Shown here: in pieces, positions 1 through 10,514 of the stretch
Layout: every line of letters begins with the position of its first letter
How positions within the stretch are numbered: position 1 is the stretch's first letter
From: Mesostigma viride
Lineage: Eukaryota > Streptophyta > Mesostigmatophyceae > Mesostigmatales > Mesostigmataceae
Length of the DNA: 62,000 bases
Assembly: GCA_009746045.1 (NCBI GenBank)
Contig: RPFO01000165.1
Coordinates: forward strand, 1,041,546-1,103,545
Direction: 5' to 3'
The notes under the pieces: model-generated
What the model saw: only the letters and a program-made list of their open reading frames with translations
What the model was told of the DNA's origin: nothing
The model's database searches: none
Position numbers and translations under genes: made by a program

Positions 1-796
1 GCATCCACAGCCGCCGGGCACACGCCTCCCGATGTGGGGGGGCTCCCGTTTTGCGGCAGGGCGGTCACTTGTGACAACGAGCAAGGTGGAGTGCGGCTTC
101 AAGGGAAAGCCAGGGCGGGGGTGATTGGGCAACGTACTTCATGAAGGGCCTTGAACGGCGTGCCTCCGGGCATGTCAATAGTGTTACATGTATGCTTCCA
201 CTTATTGTTTTAATGAAGATGCTGGTTTTTGTGGGAGCTACGTGGGACATGAATCGGGGTTCTTTGAACGGAGTTTCTTCTATTATTACGTGAATGCGGG
301 AACAAGAGGCCGCTGGATGAGCGGTTTATAGGTCGTAGTGTTTTCTCGTAGCTGTTTGGCTAGAGCTTTTGTGATTAGTAGATGCAGTATAGTGCATGGT
401 TGAAAAATGAATTAAATAAAATGTGCGTTCCGCGCTTGGGTTGATTATACCCGGGCGGAACGGGGCGTGAGGTGCAGTGCCCCTGAAAAGAACAACCTAC
501 GCATTATTTAATACTAGCCGTGCAGATTCGGGATATTCTACCCCCGGTCTGTACGGTTAGCGTCTTACTAGCATCACTGAACATAAGGGTTTAATGACGT
601 CAGTTAGCTAGGGATAAGGGAGGTTTTGCGACTAAAAGCCGCTCTGGCTGGTTTTGTCGGCCTCTTTCTTTGCTACGTACTTCATGAAGGGCCTTGAACG
701 GTGTGCCTCCGGGCATGTCAATAGTGTTACATGTATGCTTCCACTTATTGTTTTAATGAAGATGCTGGTTTTTGTGGGAGCTACGTGGGACATGAA
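1..796 (+). mobile_element. Split-direct-repeat element, family A, copy 1 (3' portion)
   Basis: The order is internal region (1-126), B1 (127-253), A2 (254-674) and B2 (675-796). A2 matches the 418-bp A units at 21931, 23310 and 30973. B1 and B2 are two copies of a ~127-bp 3' end finishing in GGGACATGAA. The junction B1|A2 is seamless (CATGAA then TCGGGG). The C-rich spacer found between A2 and B2 in other copies is absent here. The A1 end lies outside the window. No protein is encoded. The right border at 796/797 cuts into a gag-like reading frame on the minus strand. Confidence 0.8.
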
Positions 797-2939
797 GCTC
801 ATATTTCTTGGTCTCAGCCACATAGTCTAATAAGGAGCTGACCTGGTATTCCTCTACCCACCTAAATGCCCCATACATATCCACAGATGAGGGGGTGGAG
901 AGGAGGTCAGTTAGCTCCCTCATGAAGCTCTCCCAGGCTGCCTTAGCCTGTGTATCCTGCCACCTGGGATACCTACGCTGGAAGACAAGAATGAGATTCT
1001 GAAACTGAGAGGAAGACTGATGGTAAAAGTCCCCCTGCATGAGAGACCCAAACCAGTTCTTTACATTCAGTTCCTCCCTGGCTAATTGGAGAGAGAGAAG
1101 TACATGATTCCCCTGCTCCCTAGTATGCCCCTCAGGCAGCCCCCTGACAGTGATCCTATCCACAGGACGGTTCTCATTGTATGTGGGCCAACGGGAGGGG
1201 GATGCAGGGGGAGAGGGAGAAGATGGGGGTGCTGCTGCAGCATTCACAGGAGAGACATGCTGTGTGGGAGGTACTACGTGAGTGAGCTGAGCAGGAGGGA
1301 CATGCATGGGCTGAGTAGGATGGGTGGGCAACATATGGGTGGGCTGGGTAGGGTTGTGAGTATGTGTGACTTCCCGCCTCCTGCTGCGGGCCTCCTCCCA
1401 GTTGAATGGAAGGTGGGAGAGAGAGACACGTCATCGTCAGTAGGGTTAGTAATTTCATGGTGCAGCCAGGCAGGCAACAACCTACCAGCCCCGGACAGGA
1501 TGGCATTGTGCAGGCGCTCGAGGTGTCGCACAAGTCGACCCCTGTTGCCTTGGACCCTCCTCCCTGCAAGGAGGGCCTGCAGGGCAGGCAGCAAGGAGTC
1601 ACACACTGCACGTGTGTTCGCCTGAATGTTGGGCAAGCCCAGTAAGTGCGTAATGATCGCACAAACCAAACTGCCCGCCTCAGCAATGTGCAGCTGCTGA
1701 GTCCTATCAGCCAGCCCGCGAAAGGATGCTGTGGCAGCCTCAATGGCCCGCCACACGTGCTCATCCCCCAGGGTGATCATGTCATCACCTTCCAGATCAC
1801 CCTCCATCACCTCCGGCAGCTGCCCCGCCTGGGTAGGACCCTCGGGCCCGCCTGCCCCTGCCAAGGCCTTGTCCTCGGGGCGCCTGGAGGGGGCCTGCCC
1901 TCCTGAGCCACTGGAGGGGCCAGAGACACCCTCCATGGGAGTTTCCTCCCCCGCCTGCGCCGGAGGCGCCGGCGTCGCTGCCGGGGTCTCTGCAACCCCG
2001 GGAGCTGGTGTCGCCGCCGGGGTCCCTGCAACCCCGGGGGCCTCAGCAGGCGCCTGGCCCCCTGCGCTGGGCGGGGGGGGCCGGCTGCTGAGGATGGGCC
2101 CTCTGCCCTGCCAGAGGGCCCTGGGTGGTCGCACCACCCGCTGGTGTGTTGGGGGCGCCTGCCGCCCCGCGCCCAGCCGTAGGCGGCGTCGCAGCCGCCT
2201 TGTTCCTCTCGTCGCCCCAGCCAACTGGCGTGACCTGGGGCCACTGAGGCAACGGGGTGGACATCGCGATCTCACGCGTCGCCACCACCTGCAGCGCTTC
2301 CCGCTGACGCTGCTCAGACGCCCACTGATCAACCGTCCCCGGGTTCTGCCTCGCCTTGGTGGCGAAACAACGCATCCAGACCGCCACCTGGAGCAGCTGG
2401 AACTCCATCAGCAAGCGACGCTGGATATGTGCCTGAACACGATGAACATCGAACGACGTCGCCGGCTCATCAAAATTCAGCTGAAACCGCTGGCGAAGAC
2501 GCCAGCCCGTCACCGAGATGAACTCCGGAATATCATCTTCCCCGAGGGGTAGATGGTAGGGCCGAATCCCGAAATCGACGGGTGGCGGGACATGCTCGCC
2601 GTAGCGATCAATATCCATAATGGCCATTTGTCGGCCCACAGACAGGTTGCCCGACGTAGCAGGCGTCTGTGAAGACAGCTCAAGCGAGGGCCGTGGCCTC
2701 GCGGGCGGCACCTCCCCGTCTTCCTCGGAGGAGTCGCTACGCTCACGTCCCCCGCCACCTGCGACGGGGGTGTCACGTGCCCGGGGTTCCTGCACCCCGG
2801 GTGCCATGGCGGACGAACCGCCAGTGGCAAGCGTGCGGCCTCTCGCCTGCCCCTGGGCGCCGGCCCCCACCTGCGGGGTCCGACGCCTCGGGTTGTCGGC
2901 AACCACCGTGCTAAAGGTGACGTTGGGCGTCACCCGCAC
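797..2939 (-). pseudogene. Gag-like/unknown retroelement ORF, frameshifted and interrupted
   Basis: Three consecutive minus-strand reading frames look like one protein broken twice. The first runs about 2939-2080 (Ser/Pro/acidic N-terminus, then MDIDRYGEHVPPPVDFGI...). The second runs about 2080-1380 (Pro/Ala linker, then a helical segment with HVWRAIEAATASFRGLADR). The third runs 1334 to 797 (ITVRGLPEGHT..., NWFGSLMQGDFYHQ). The first shift coincides with a run of Gs near 2070-2080, so a sequencing slip is possible there. The last frame reads ...LLDYVAETKKYEL and stops making sense exactly at the border of the family A element (796/797). I do not recognise the family. A low-complexity N-terminus plus helical domain fits a retroelement gag, which is inference. 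Confidence 0.45.
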
Positions 2940-3581
2940 GGTGGCGGAGGGCGAACCCTCCGGCGAGAGCCGTGGGGAGGTGCGCCTGGTCGGCGCATTC
3001 CCCTTCTTGTTGTTGTTGGTGTTCTTGCCGGCATTTCGAACTTTTCAGTCCAAGTTGGAACGCCGAGAATGCGGTGGACAACTCACAAATGTTGAGAGCG
3101 AAGAAAGAGATTGTATTAGGCAAATAATACAACGAACGCGAAGAGCTCAGAATGGAATTGTGCAAACTCGGTGCTGTGGCACTCCCCAGTGCTATGCCTA
3201 TATGCCTATGGCAGTGCTCCACTGCAGCGCCTACCAGTGGACAACTGTACACTGCAATGCCATGCGACCACGTCACTAGCATCAACTACACTCGGCCCGT
3301 CAGACCCGGATAACCCGGAACTGGCGGGTCGAGCTAGAGCCTAGGAACAGTCTGGCACTAACTGCACGTCAGTCCACATGACACCTCAGTAGCGTACGAC
3401 CTGCCGTACAGTAGTGAGGTGTCCCGCTCAGCCGCGGTAGGCAATACGCGGCGCGCAGGCCGGAAATCCGTGTGTCAGCCTAAGCATCTCATCTAACTAG
3501 GGGAACATGGGATGCAATGGATGAGGTAAGCTATCTAGGTCCTAGTTACAGGGTTGCATGTGGGCACCACGGTCCGAACCG
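2940..3581. other. No gene seen
   Basis: This non-coding stretch lies between the gag-like frame and the LINE remnant. Short open frames have no recognisable composition. An inverted pair GACACCTCAGTA / TAGTGAGGTGTC near 3378-3423 could fold. Confidence 0.4.
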
Positions 3582-5900
3582 CTATGAATGCCATACGCGG
3601 TCACACGCGGAGCCCCCACAGACTGGGGGCCGGTGATCTCCTTCATCACTACTTTCCATCCATCCCGGCTTGCGTACCATCTGCCTCCATATGACAGACA
3701 AACCAGGAGGCTGCCCGGGTGTGAGCCCCTCGCGTCTAGGGTAGCACATGCCCATGCCGAGTCTATCACGAAAAGTCCACAGGTGGCGGCCCTGCCACGC
3801 CCGGCCTGGGGCACGCCAGGTGAGGACATATCGCCCAGGCTGGGCGGGCTTGGTGCCAGCTAGTCTATCTGATGTGTCTACCTGATCTGTGCGGGCCAGG
3901 TGCCCGGCTAGGCCCAGGCGCCTACGCCTAAGTATGTGGGAAACATAGGGCAAATCAGCGTACAAATCCTCATTACTAATGTGCAAACCAAAGGGGATGC
4001 CTTGCACAGCATCTTGGTGACGTTGCCGTCGAGTCGTTGCTCCAGCTCCTGCATCAGTGTCCAGCCACGTCTCGGCGCCGTAGGTCACGATCGTCAGAAT
4101 GGCGACCTTGAAGATGCATGAGCCAGTCACGCTTGACAATGCGGGGTAGGGCGGGGTTGCTCCACCAGCGGCGGTGGTCATGGAGGTGCGCCCACGCCAT
4201 GTGCCGATCCGTGTCGTCAGGTCGTCCTCGCAGTCGGGAAGCCAACTGCCGAGCAGCTTGAAGCGGCCTGAAGTAGGGTAGTTGACCTCGGTGTCGTCTA
4301 AGAGGCGGAGTGTGGGTGGGGGCCCTGCCATGCCGAGAGCCAGGGCCTCCGTTTTGGGGCTGATTTCTAGACCAACCGCCCGAGCCTCGAGCGCCAAGCA
4401 GTCCAGCCAAAGTTGGGCAGACTCCGGCTTCTCGATGAGCGTGATGTCGTCGGCATAAATGAGGTCAGCTAGTAAGTTCTGCTTGTTAGTCGGCCCCCCT
4501 TCCCAGAGCTCGTTCGTGATCGCTAGGCCAGGGGCACGGCCTGCAATTCTAGCAAAGCGGGCACGTGCCTGGCGCATAACATAATCCACTACAATAACTG
4601 ATAAACAGGTACGGCGACAGGACGCAACCCTGCCAGACGCCGGTCTGCAGTGGACATGGCGGGGTAATGCCGTGTTGAGTGCGCACCGAAGTGGTCGACC
4701 CCGGTCATACAGCGTGCGGATGACGGTAATCAGGGGAGTGGGGACGCGAGCGCGAGCAAGGACAGCCCATAGAGCGGCCCAGAGGACAGAATCAAAAGCC
4801 TTGATGAAGTCGACGAAGATCAGGATGGCGGGAAACTCACCAGGTTGCACGAGAGCGATTTCCTCGAAGAGACGGCGCGCTACGAAGATGGCCATGACAG
4901 TGTTGCGCCCAGGACGAAAGCCCATTTGACTCTCCCCTAGGTGACGGTTGACAGCAGAACGAAGGCGGTTGAGGATCATGCGCATGAACAACTTGAGTGC
5001 GGCGCTCTGGATGCGGACTCCTCGGTAGTTGGCGGGGTCGTCTGGGGAACCTTTGTTTTTGTACAGCATAATACGGTAGCTGTGCTGCCACTCAGGAATC
5101 GGCGGCGCGTCGGCAAGCAGGATCCGGTTGCAGACGTCAAGCAGGAACCCCGTGAGGGCCATCAACTAAATCACCCGGGCGGGGAGCTGGTCAGGTCCAA
5201 CGGCGGCGTAGAAGCGGAGTTGCTTGGCGGCGGTGCTCAGCTCGAGCTCGGTGGACGGCGGTAGCTCGTTGGGGTCAGCCAGGGGTTCCGTCAGGGCCGG
5301 GTACGTGTAGTCCTGCTCAGCGGCGGGCGGCGTGGGCGGCGCAGGGACGCCCGCAGGCGCCAGGCGCGCGACCGCCAGAGGGCCAAGCGGCAGAGTCGGC
5401 GGGGGGGCGCCGAGCAGCCGGGACTGGGAGGAATACCACTGGTCCAGCTGCTGCTGCGGTGAGCCAGAGAGCGTCCGCGGCGCCGGCTGGCCGTTAGGTG
5501 TGATGCAGGCGGGTCCAGGCGTACTTGCCGTGCTGGTCCTTGAGGTGGTCGGCGTAGGAAGTACTCGCGGACATGGAAGTCCTCCTGCTCCTTGGTCGCC
5601 TGCCGGATGGCCGAGTGGTATTTGCATGGCTTTGAGGCGGGCGTAGCGGGCGGGGTCGCGGTCGTCGCGCAGGGCTTGCCGGGCCTGGATGACGGAGCCG
5701 GTGCAGGCTGGTGAAGCGGGGCGGGCGGTGAGGGGGCAGCAGGGCCCCTGCAGCGGGCAGCTTGCCAGCGAGGTGCTGAAGGGCCGATGCCGGGCCGGCA
5801 GCGGGCAGCTGGGCGTGGCTGGCCGGGATGTCCAGCGCGTCGACGAACTCCTCTGCCGCGCGCTTGTGGGCGCGTTTTTCAGGGAAGTCCTCCAGTCCTA
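3582..5900 (-). pseudogene. Non-LTR (LINE) reverse transcriptase, degenerate
   Basis: Reading the minus strand, recognisable RT blocks occur in order: HSYRIMLYKNKGSPDDPANYRG, QMGFRPGRNT, the motif A-like FVDFIKAFDS (about 4790-4820), and YADD (4447-4458). The C-terminal block YGAETW...RRRRLGLAGHLAR is typical of LINE ORF2 ends. It would copy element RNA at a nicked target. It is dead: an in-frame TAG lies at about 5166, frames shift inside motif B (WQGCVLSPYLF can be read in another frame near 4610-4640), and several shifts occur upstream of 5627, where ARRALR-type text precedes the domain. No endonuclease domain is visible, so it may also be 5'-truncated. Clade not assigned. Confidence 0.8.
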
Positions 5901-5949
5901 CTTAGTTGTCTCAATTTAAAATAAGATCACAGACAAGCAGGGGGACTGC

Positions 5950-6240
5950 TGGGCTAGGATAGCACATGTCCAGGTTGCGTAGCCTGTTGCATGAAGTCCA
6001 GGGGTGGCCAGGGCCTGCCATGTGAGGAAAAAGCGCCTGGGCTGGGCAGGCTTGGTACCAGCTAACCTATCCGATTAATTAATTAACCTATCAGATGTAT
6101 CCAACTGATTTGTCGGATCTCTCGGTCCGTGGCATGCCTCTGCGCATGAGACGCAAGTACTTACCTACTTACCTGATCTGTGCAGGACAGGTGCCCAGCT
6201 AGGCGCAGGCGCCTGTGCCTGCTCCAACCCAAGGCTGAAT
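5950..6240 (-). pseudogene. Second decayed LINE 3'-end fragment
   Basis: Segments here match the 3' coding part of the neighbouring LINE. The stretch around 5996-6060 (GGCTGGGCAGGCTTGGTACCAGC) corresponds to about 3830-3860. The stretch around 6175-6235 (GATCTGTGCAGGACAGGTGCC) corresponds to about 3885-3925. The match is interrupted by ATTAATTAATTAA near 6085. It is too decayed to encode anything. Confidence 0.5.
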
Positions 6241-6716
6241 GGCATAACGAGAACTGCACACTTTTCGGAGGGAACACCGTCCATGTATGAGATGCTTGTC
6301 AAGGCAGGCGCGTTCTCGTTCACCTAGCACAAGCTTTTAGTGAGGTACTTTCATAACAAGATAATTACGCCCGTGCACAACGTGATCCATGGCCTGGGTC
6401 ACGTGCGCTGCATCACGTCCTTCTTTGCATTTGCATTTGCAGCCCCTGTCTCACTTTCAGCTGCTGGTGGTTTATGCCAATCGCCCTGCATCCGATCCAC
6501 AAACATGCACAGGATTTCGAGATGAAGACACCATAAGATTGAAAAACGATCAGTTTGGGCTCTTGAAAATCAACTCAGTACAAGCCGTATGATGCTGTCA
6601 TCGTTGATTCTGCCTTATTTATGTAGTTCCTTCTATTCATAGAAACACAAAACTCATTTCTTAAATGACTGGCCCAAGAATTCTGTGACTAGCAGTACAG
6701 GCTAAAAGAATTATTT

Positions 6717-7199
6717 TTGGTGCAGATAAGGCAGAGCATGGAAGAAAATAAGGCGGCGAAGCGCAGCCTTAACGTCATAGTCAAGCACTTCGACCCGCTG
6801 CAGGAGGAGACCTCCGAGACCCTTGCCCTGGCGTTTGAGAACAAAATCCTTGTCCCCATGGCTCTCACTGGTAAGGGTAAGCCGCGGGGGGTGACCCGCC
6901 TTCCCCGCTCGCGGGGTAAGGCCGGCCCCTCCCCCTTGCTCCTCACCTTTGAAACAATGGTGGATAAGATGGAGTTCCTCAAGTGTCGCAAGCGGCTTGG
7001 GGGAACCTCCTACACGCTGGACGACGACTTGACCTTGACGCAGCAACAACGGCGACGGGAGCTATGGCCGACCTACCTCCAGCTCCGGCAGACGGCGGGG
7101 CAGAAGCCGGTCTACTGGAAGGGGGCGGACATCTACGTCGCCCACAAGCCCTGGCAGGCGACCCCTGCCGCCCCAGCCACCCCAGCCACCCCAGCCTAG
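6717..7199 (+). CDS. L1 ORF1-like RNA-binding domain fragment
   Basis: This uninterrupted frame of about 155 residues has its first ATG at 6738. It contains RSLNVIVKHFDP (RRM-like strand), LLLTFETMVDKMEFLKCRKRL and YTLDDDLTLTQQQRRREL. That order of blocks matches the small ORF1/RRM plus C-terminal domain proteins of L1-type retrotransposons, which coat element RNA. The tail is an Ala/Pro repeat (TPAAPATPATPA) before TAG. A TTTTTGGTGCAG acceptor-like sequence precedes it, so this may be an exon or a fragment cut from a longer ORF. It lies on the opposite strand to the nearby RT remnant, so the two are not one element. Family assignment is moderate. Confidence 0.5.
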   Translation: MVQIRQSMEENKAAKRSLNVIVKHFDPLQEETSETLALAFENKILVPMALTGKGKPRGVTRLPRSRGKAGPSPLLLTFETMVDKMEFLKCRKRLGGTSYTLDDDLTLTQQQRRRELWPTYLQLRQTAGQKPVYWKGADIYVAHKPWQATPAAPATPATPA

Positions 7200-8061
7200 G
7201 GAATGTAGCAGTAGTGTAGACTAGAAAGCTTACTTATGTGGCCATGTATGCCTACGTGATGGGCCCACACCAGCCCTTGCAATAGCCGTAGCAATTTCGA
7301 GTCATGCTTTGCCCATGCAGGGAGTTACTCTCTGCTGAGATGCCATGTGTACACCAGCTATAGCCTAGCCACATACCTTCCACCCCATATGTCATGCAGG
7401 CCTTCTAGGCCCTCTCCTCAAGCCGCCTTGTGTGCTTGTGCTTGTTTAGGAGGCATGAACCATCATGGCGGTGCAGGTGCACCTTGTGCACCCAGAGCAG
7501 GTGATAGTTGTACATCCTACACCTGCAGGTTGTCGCCCTGATTGTATTACAAACCCATAGATGCCCCTTTCTCAGGGCTATGTGTTACATATGCTCCCCA
7601 CGGAGCTATGATGTTAATTAATTAATTAATGGAAGAAAAAGAAAAATACCACCATTCGCAGAACTGCGGCCCAAGTCTGGGTTTGCCTGGCAAGCATCAA
7701 CCTGGACGCAGAGTCCGTGCCCCTCGCAGACTTACACCCACCAACTAATACCATCATCGATTCCATCTGGGGCTCCGATATACCTGAGGAACGCAGCATC
7801 AGAATCAGCATGGTACATACCCCTGTGGCCCATCGGATGCCGTTGAGCGGTAACCGCAGCAGCGTGTACACCACGTCCCAGACGGCTTGTGCCAGCATGC
7901 CGACGGGGCAGCAGAACACCTGGCGGACGTTGGGGGAATCGACCAAGCCGTAACCGTCAGGGTCAGACTTGGTTTGGTTTCTGTCTAAATAAGGGGGTAT
8001 CCGATCACCACATGTATACGTATGCCCAACACATGTATGCCCAACACATCAACACGTGGAA
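7200..8061. other. No gene seen; AT microsatellite
   Basis: There is no coding-like frame. A TTAA-type microsatellite lies at about 7613-7630, and a short ACACATGTATGCCCA duplication lies near 8025-8048, just before the family B element. Confidence 0.4.
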
Positions 8062-10191
8062 TCAGATTTCTCTGAAAATAGTGCGGGAAAGAAAGAGCCG
8101 CCACAACCTTGTGGCTGTACATGCGGAAAGGCTTGTTAGACGAATGGGGACGGCTTGTTGTTTACCGGGGAATCCTACTGGCAACTAGCTTTGCCTTTTG
8201 TAAGTCAGGCGCCGTTTGTTTGAACGGCCGGCCATGTGTGGAATGCTGACGGAAGTTGCGGAAAAAAAGCTGTAATAAAATCTGATGTCACCGGCACTCA
8301 CCAATTGATTGGTGTGCTGCTTGGTTGGGTAGTGTGTTCAGGGTTGCATTCATATAGTACACATCGCCTGACAGCTCAGACGTGTGACAGATGAGCTGGA
8401 TGGCTGAATTATTAAATTGTCAGCGTTCGGATATTTCTGGTTTTGCCGTTTTCCATTTTGACGGTAGGCTTGATAAGCATGGTCGGCGGGTTGTGACCCG
8501 CAATTGTTTCTTTAAATGTGCTCACTGAAGCAGTATGAGTGGCCCCGCTGCTATGGCGGCGGGGCTAAAGAAAATTAGGCAAAGACCCCCGTCCTTGCCT
8601 GCTAGGAAGTCGTGGGTTTTGCGGCTTCACGGCAGGTAGGTGCGGTTTGAACAGAACAGAAATTCTGCCTTACCAGTGTGTCAAGTGGTTCTGGTTGGCA
8701 CCTTGCTGGGCAGCGCCTCGGGGGTCATAGAAAGTGGGCTGGGCGCCCCGCCCCGGCTGCTGGTAATTCCAGCAGCGGAGCCAATCATGTCGACTAAGAA
8801 GTCCGCAGCTAATGCGGAAATTGTGCGAAGGTCAATAGATTAATTTCGATTCCATGAGACTGCGCTGGTAGTCAGTCAGCGGCCCACAGCCTAGGGCGCT
8901 GCATGGCGCTGCCTTCGGCTTGGTGCGCGGCCCTTTTTTGTTATGGGCCAGCGAGGGATATAAGGGTGACGCGCAGCCGGCTAATTTCTTGCGTTCCGGA
9001 AGAAAATATATTTGCAAACGCCCACAAAAGGAACCGAGTATAGGAAAGGCGTCTCGGTTGGCAGAGGCAGTGCCTGGCCTTGTCGTTTCTCCGTGCTCAG
9101 CACCCGGCAGGTAGCGGTTCAAAGTCTGGTGGCGTCGGAATGCGAAATTTCTGGGGTTTTATCTAGAATCACTTTTTGCTGAGGCGGCTCCACGGATTTG
9201 CTATCCTTTTGCTGTCGGGCCCCTTAGGGGGTTATTATAGCCTTGTGCGGGCTGAGTCGCCATGAAGGAGATGTTGCGCCACGCCCCACTTTGTGGTCTT
9301 TGATGGAAGCGGCTACCCTCGAGGCTGCCTGGAAGAGGGGGGGGGTTCTTCTCCTTTTCTCTGTTCACTGTTATTGGGGCAACAGTGATCCTATCAAGTT
9401 TTGTTTCCTGAACGGCGACAGTGCGGGGGAGGAGGGCAATGGCGCCAGGGACTGGGGTGGATTGGGGGGCTCTTGCTCCTGCATGCGAGGGAGACGAGAT
9501 GACTACTGAAACCTGATTTTGGCAGGGGCTCTACTCATTGTTTTCAATCAAATGCTGGTTTTCTTGGGAGCTCAAGTGTCGTGATCGGATTTCTCTGAAA
9601 ATAGTTTATTAAACAGAATGCGGGAAAGAAAGAGCCGCCACAACCTTGTGGCTGTACATGCGGAAAGGCTTGTTAGACGAATGGGGACGGCTTGTTGTTT
9701 ACCGGGGAATCCTACTGGCAACTAGCTTTGCCTTTTGTAAGTCAGGCGCCGTTTGTTTGAACGGCCGGCCATGTGTGAAATAATAAGTTGCGGAAAAAAA
9801 GCTGTAATAAAATCTGATGTCACCGGCACTCACCAATTGATTGGTGTGCTGCTTGGTTGGGTAGTGTGTTCAGGGTTGCATTCATATAGTACACATCGCC
9901 TGACAGCTCAGACGTGTGACCGATGAGCTGGATGGCTGAATTATTAAATTGTCAGCGTTCGGATATTTCTGGTTTTGCCGTTTTCCATTTTGACGGTAGG
10001 CTTGATAAGCATGGTCGGCGGGTTGTGACCCGTAATTGTTTCTTCCCACCCATCCCACCCTTGGGGGGGCTCTTGCTCCTGCATGCGAGGGAGACGAGAT
10101 GACTACTTGAACCTGCCTTTGGCCTTTGGCAGGGGCTCTACTAATTGTTTTCAATCAAATGCTGGTTTTCTTGGGAGCTCAAGTGTCATAA
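8062..10191 (+). mobile_element. Split-direct-repeat element, family B
   Basis: The structure is A1 (8062-8512), unique internal region, B1 (about 9462-9584), A2 (9585-10044), C-rich spacer CCCACCCATCCCACCCTT (10045-10062) and B2 (about 10061-10191). A1 and A2 both begin TCRGATTTCTCTGAAAATAG. B1 and B2 share GGGGGGCTCTTGCTCCTGC and end in GCTGGTTTTCTTGGGAGCTCAAG. The internal region shows no RT, RNase H or recombinase, so the copy is non-autonomous. Ends are related to families A, C and F. Confidence 0.8.
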
Positions 10192-10450
10192 ACTTACTTT
10201 CATGTTGTAACAGCACCTGCTGTGCACATTTGGGGAGGGCGCAACAGAGTACCAATGTGCACAAGCAGCTGGGGTACAGCAGAACTGCACCAGTGTTGGC
10301 CTCAAGGCTGCTGCCACCTTCCCTTTCCCAAGGTACATCCCCCCCTGTTCACTCGGAGCTTTCCACGAGCATCTAAACAGGGGCCTAACTGCTCCCCTAT
10401 ACCCCATATTATGGAAGCGTTGAAGACCTCCCAAAGAATGCACACATCTA
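10062..10450. other. B2 end and downstream non-coding DNA
   Basis: After the family B element (10191) I see no convincing exon until the possible last BRO1 exon near 10452. Confidence 0.3.
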
Positions 10451-10451
10451 G

Positions 10452-10514
10452 TCACATAAATAGCAAGTATGTCAGGTACATGGAAATATAACAGGCAAAC
10501 ACATCAGGTTCTGA
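10452..10514 (-). CDS. Possible last exon of BRO1 gene
   Basis: The acceptor is CGTCTGTGCAG. Phase 0 gives SEPDVFACYISMYLTYLLFM, then stop. Only splice phase and distance support it. Confidence 0.25.
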   Translation of the reverse strand, partial: SEPDVFACYISMYLTYLLFM

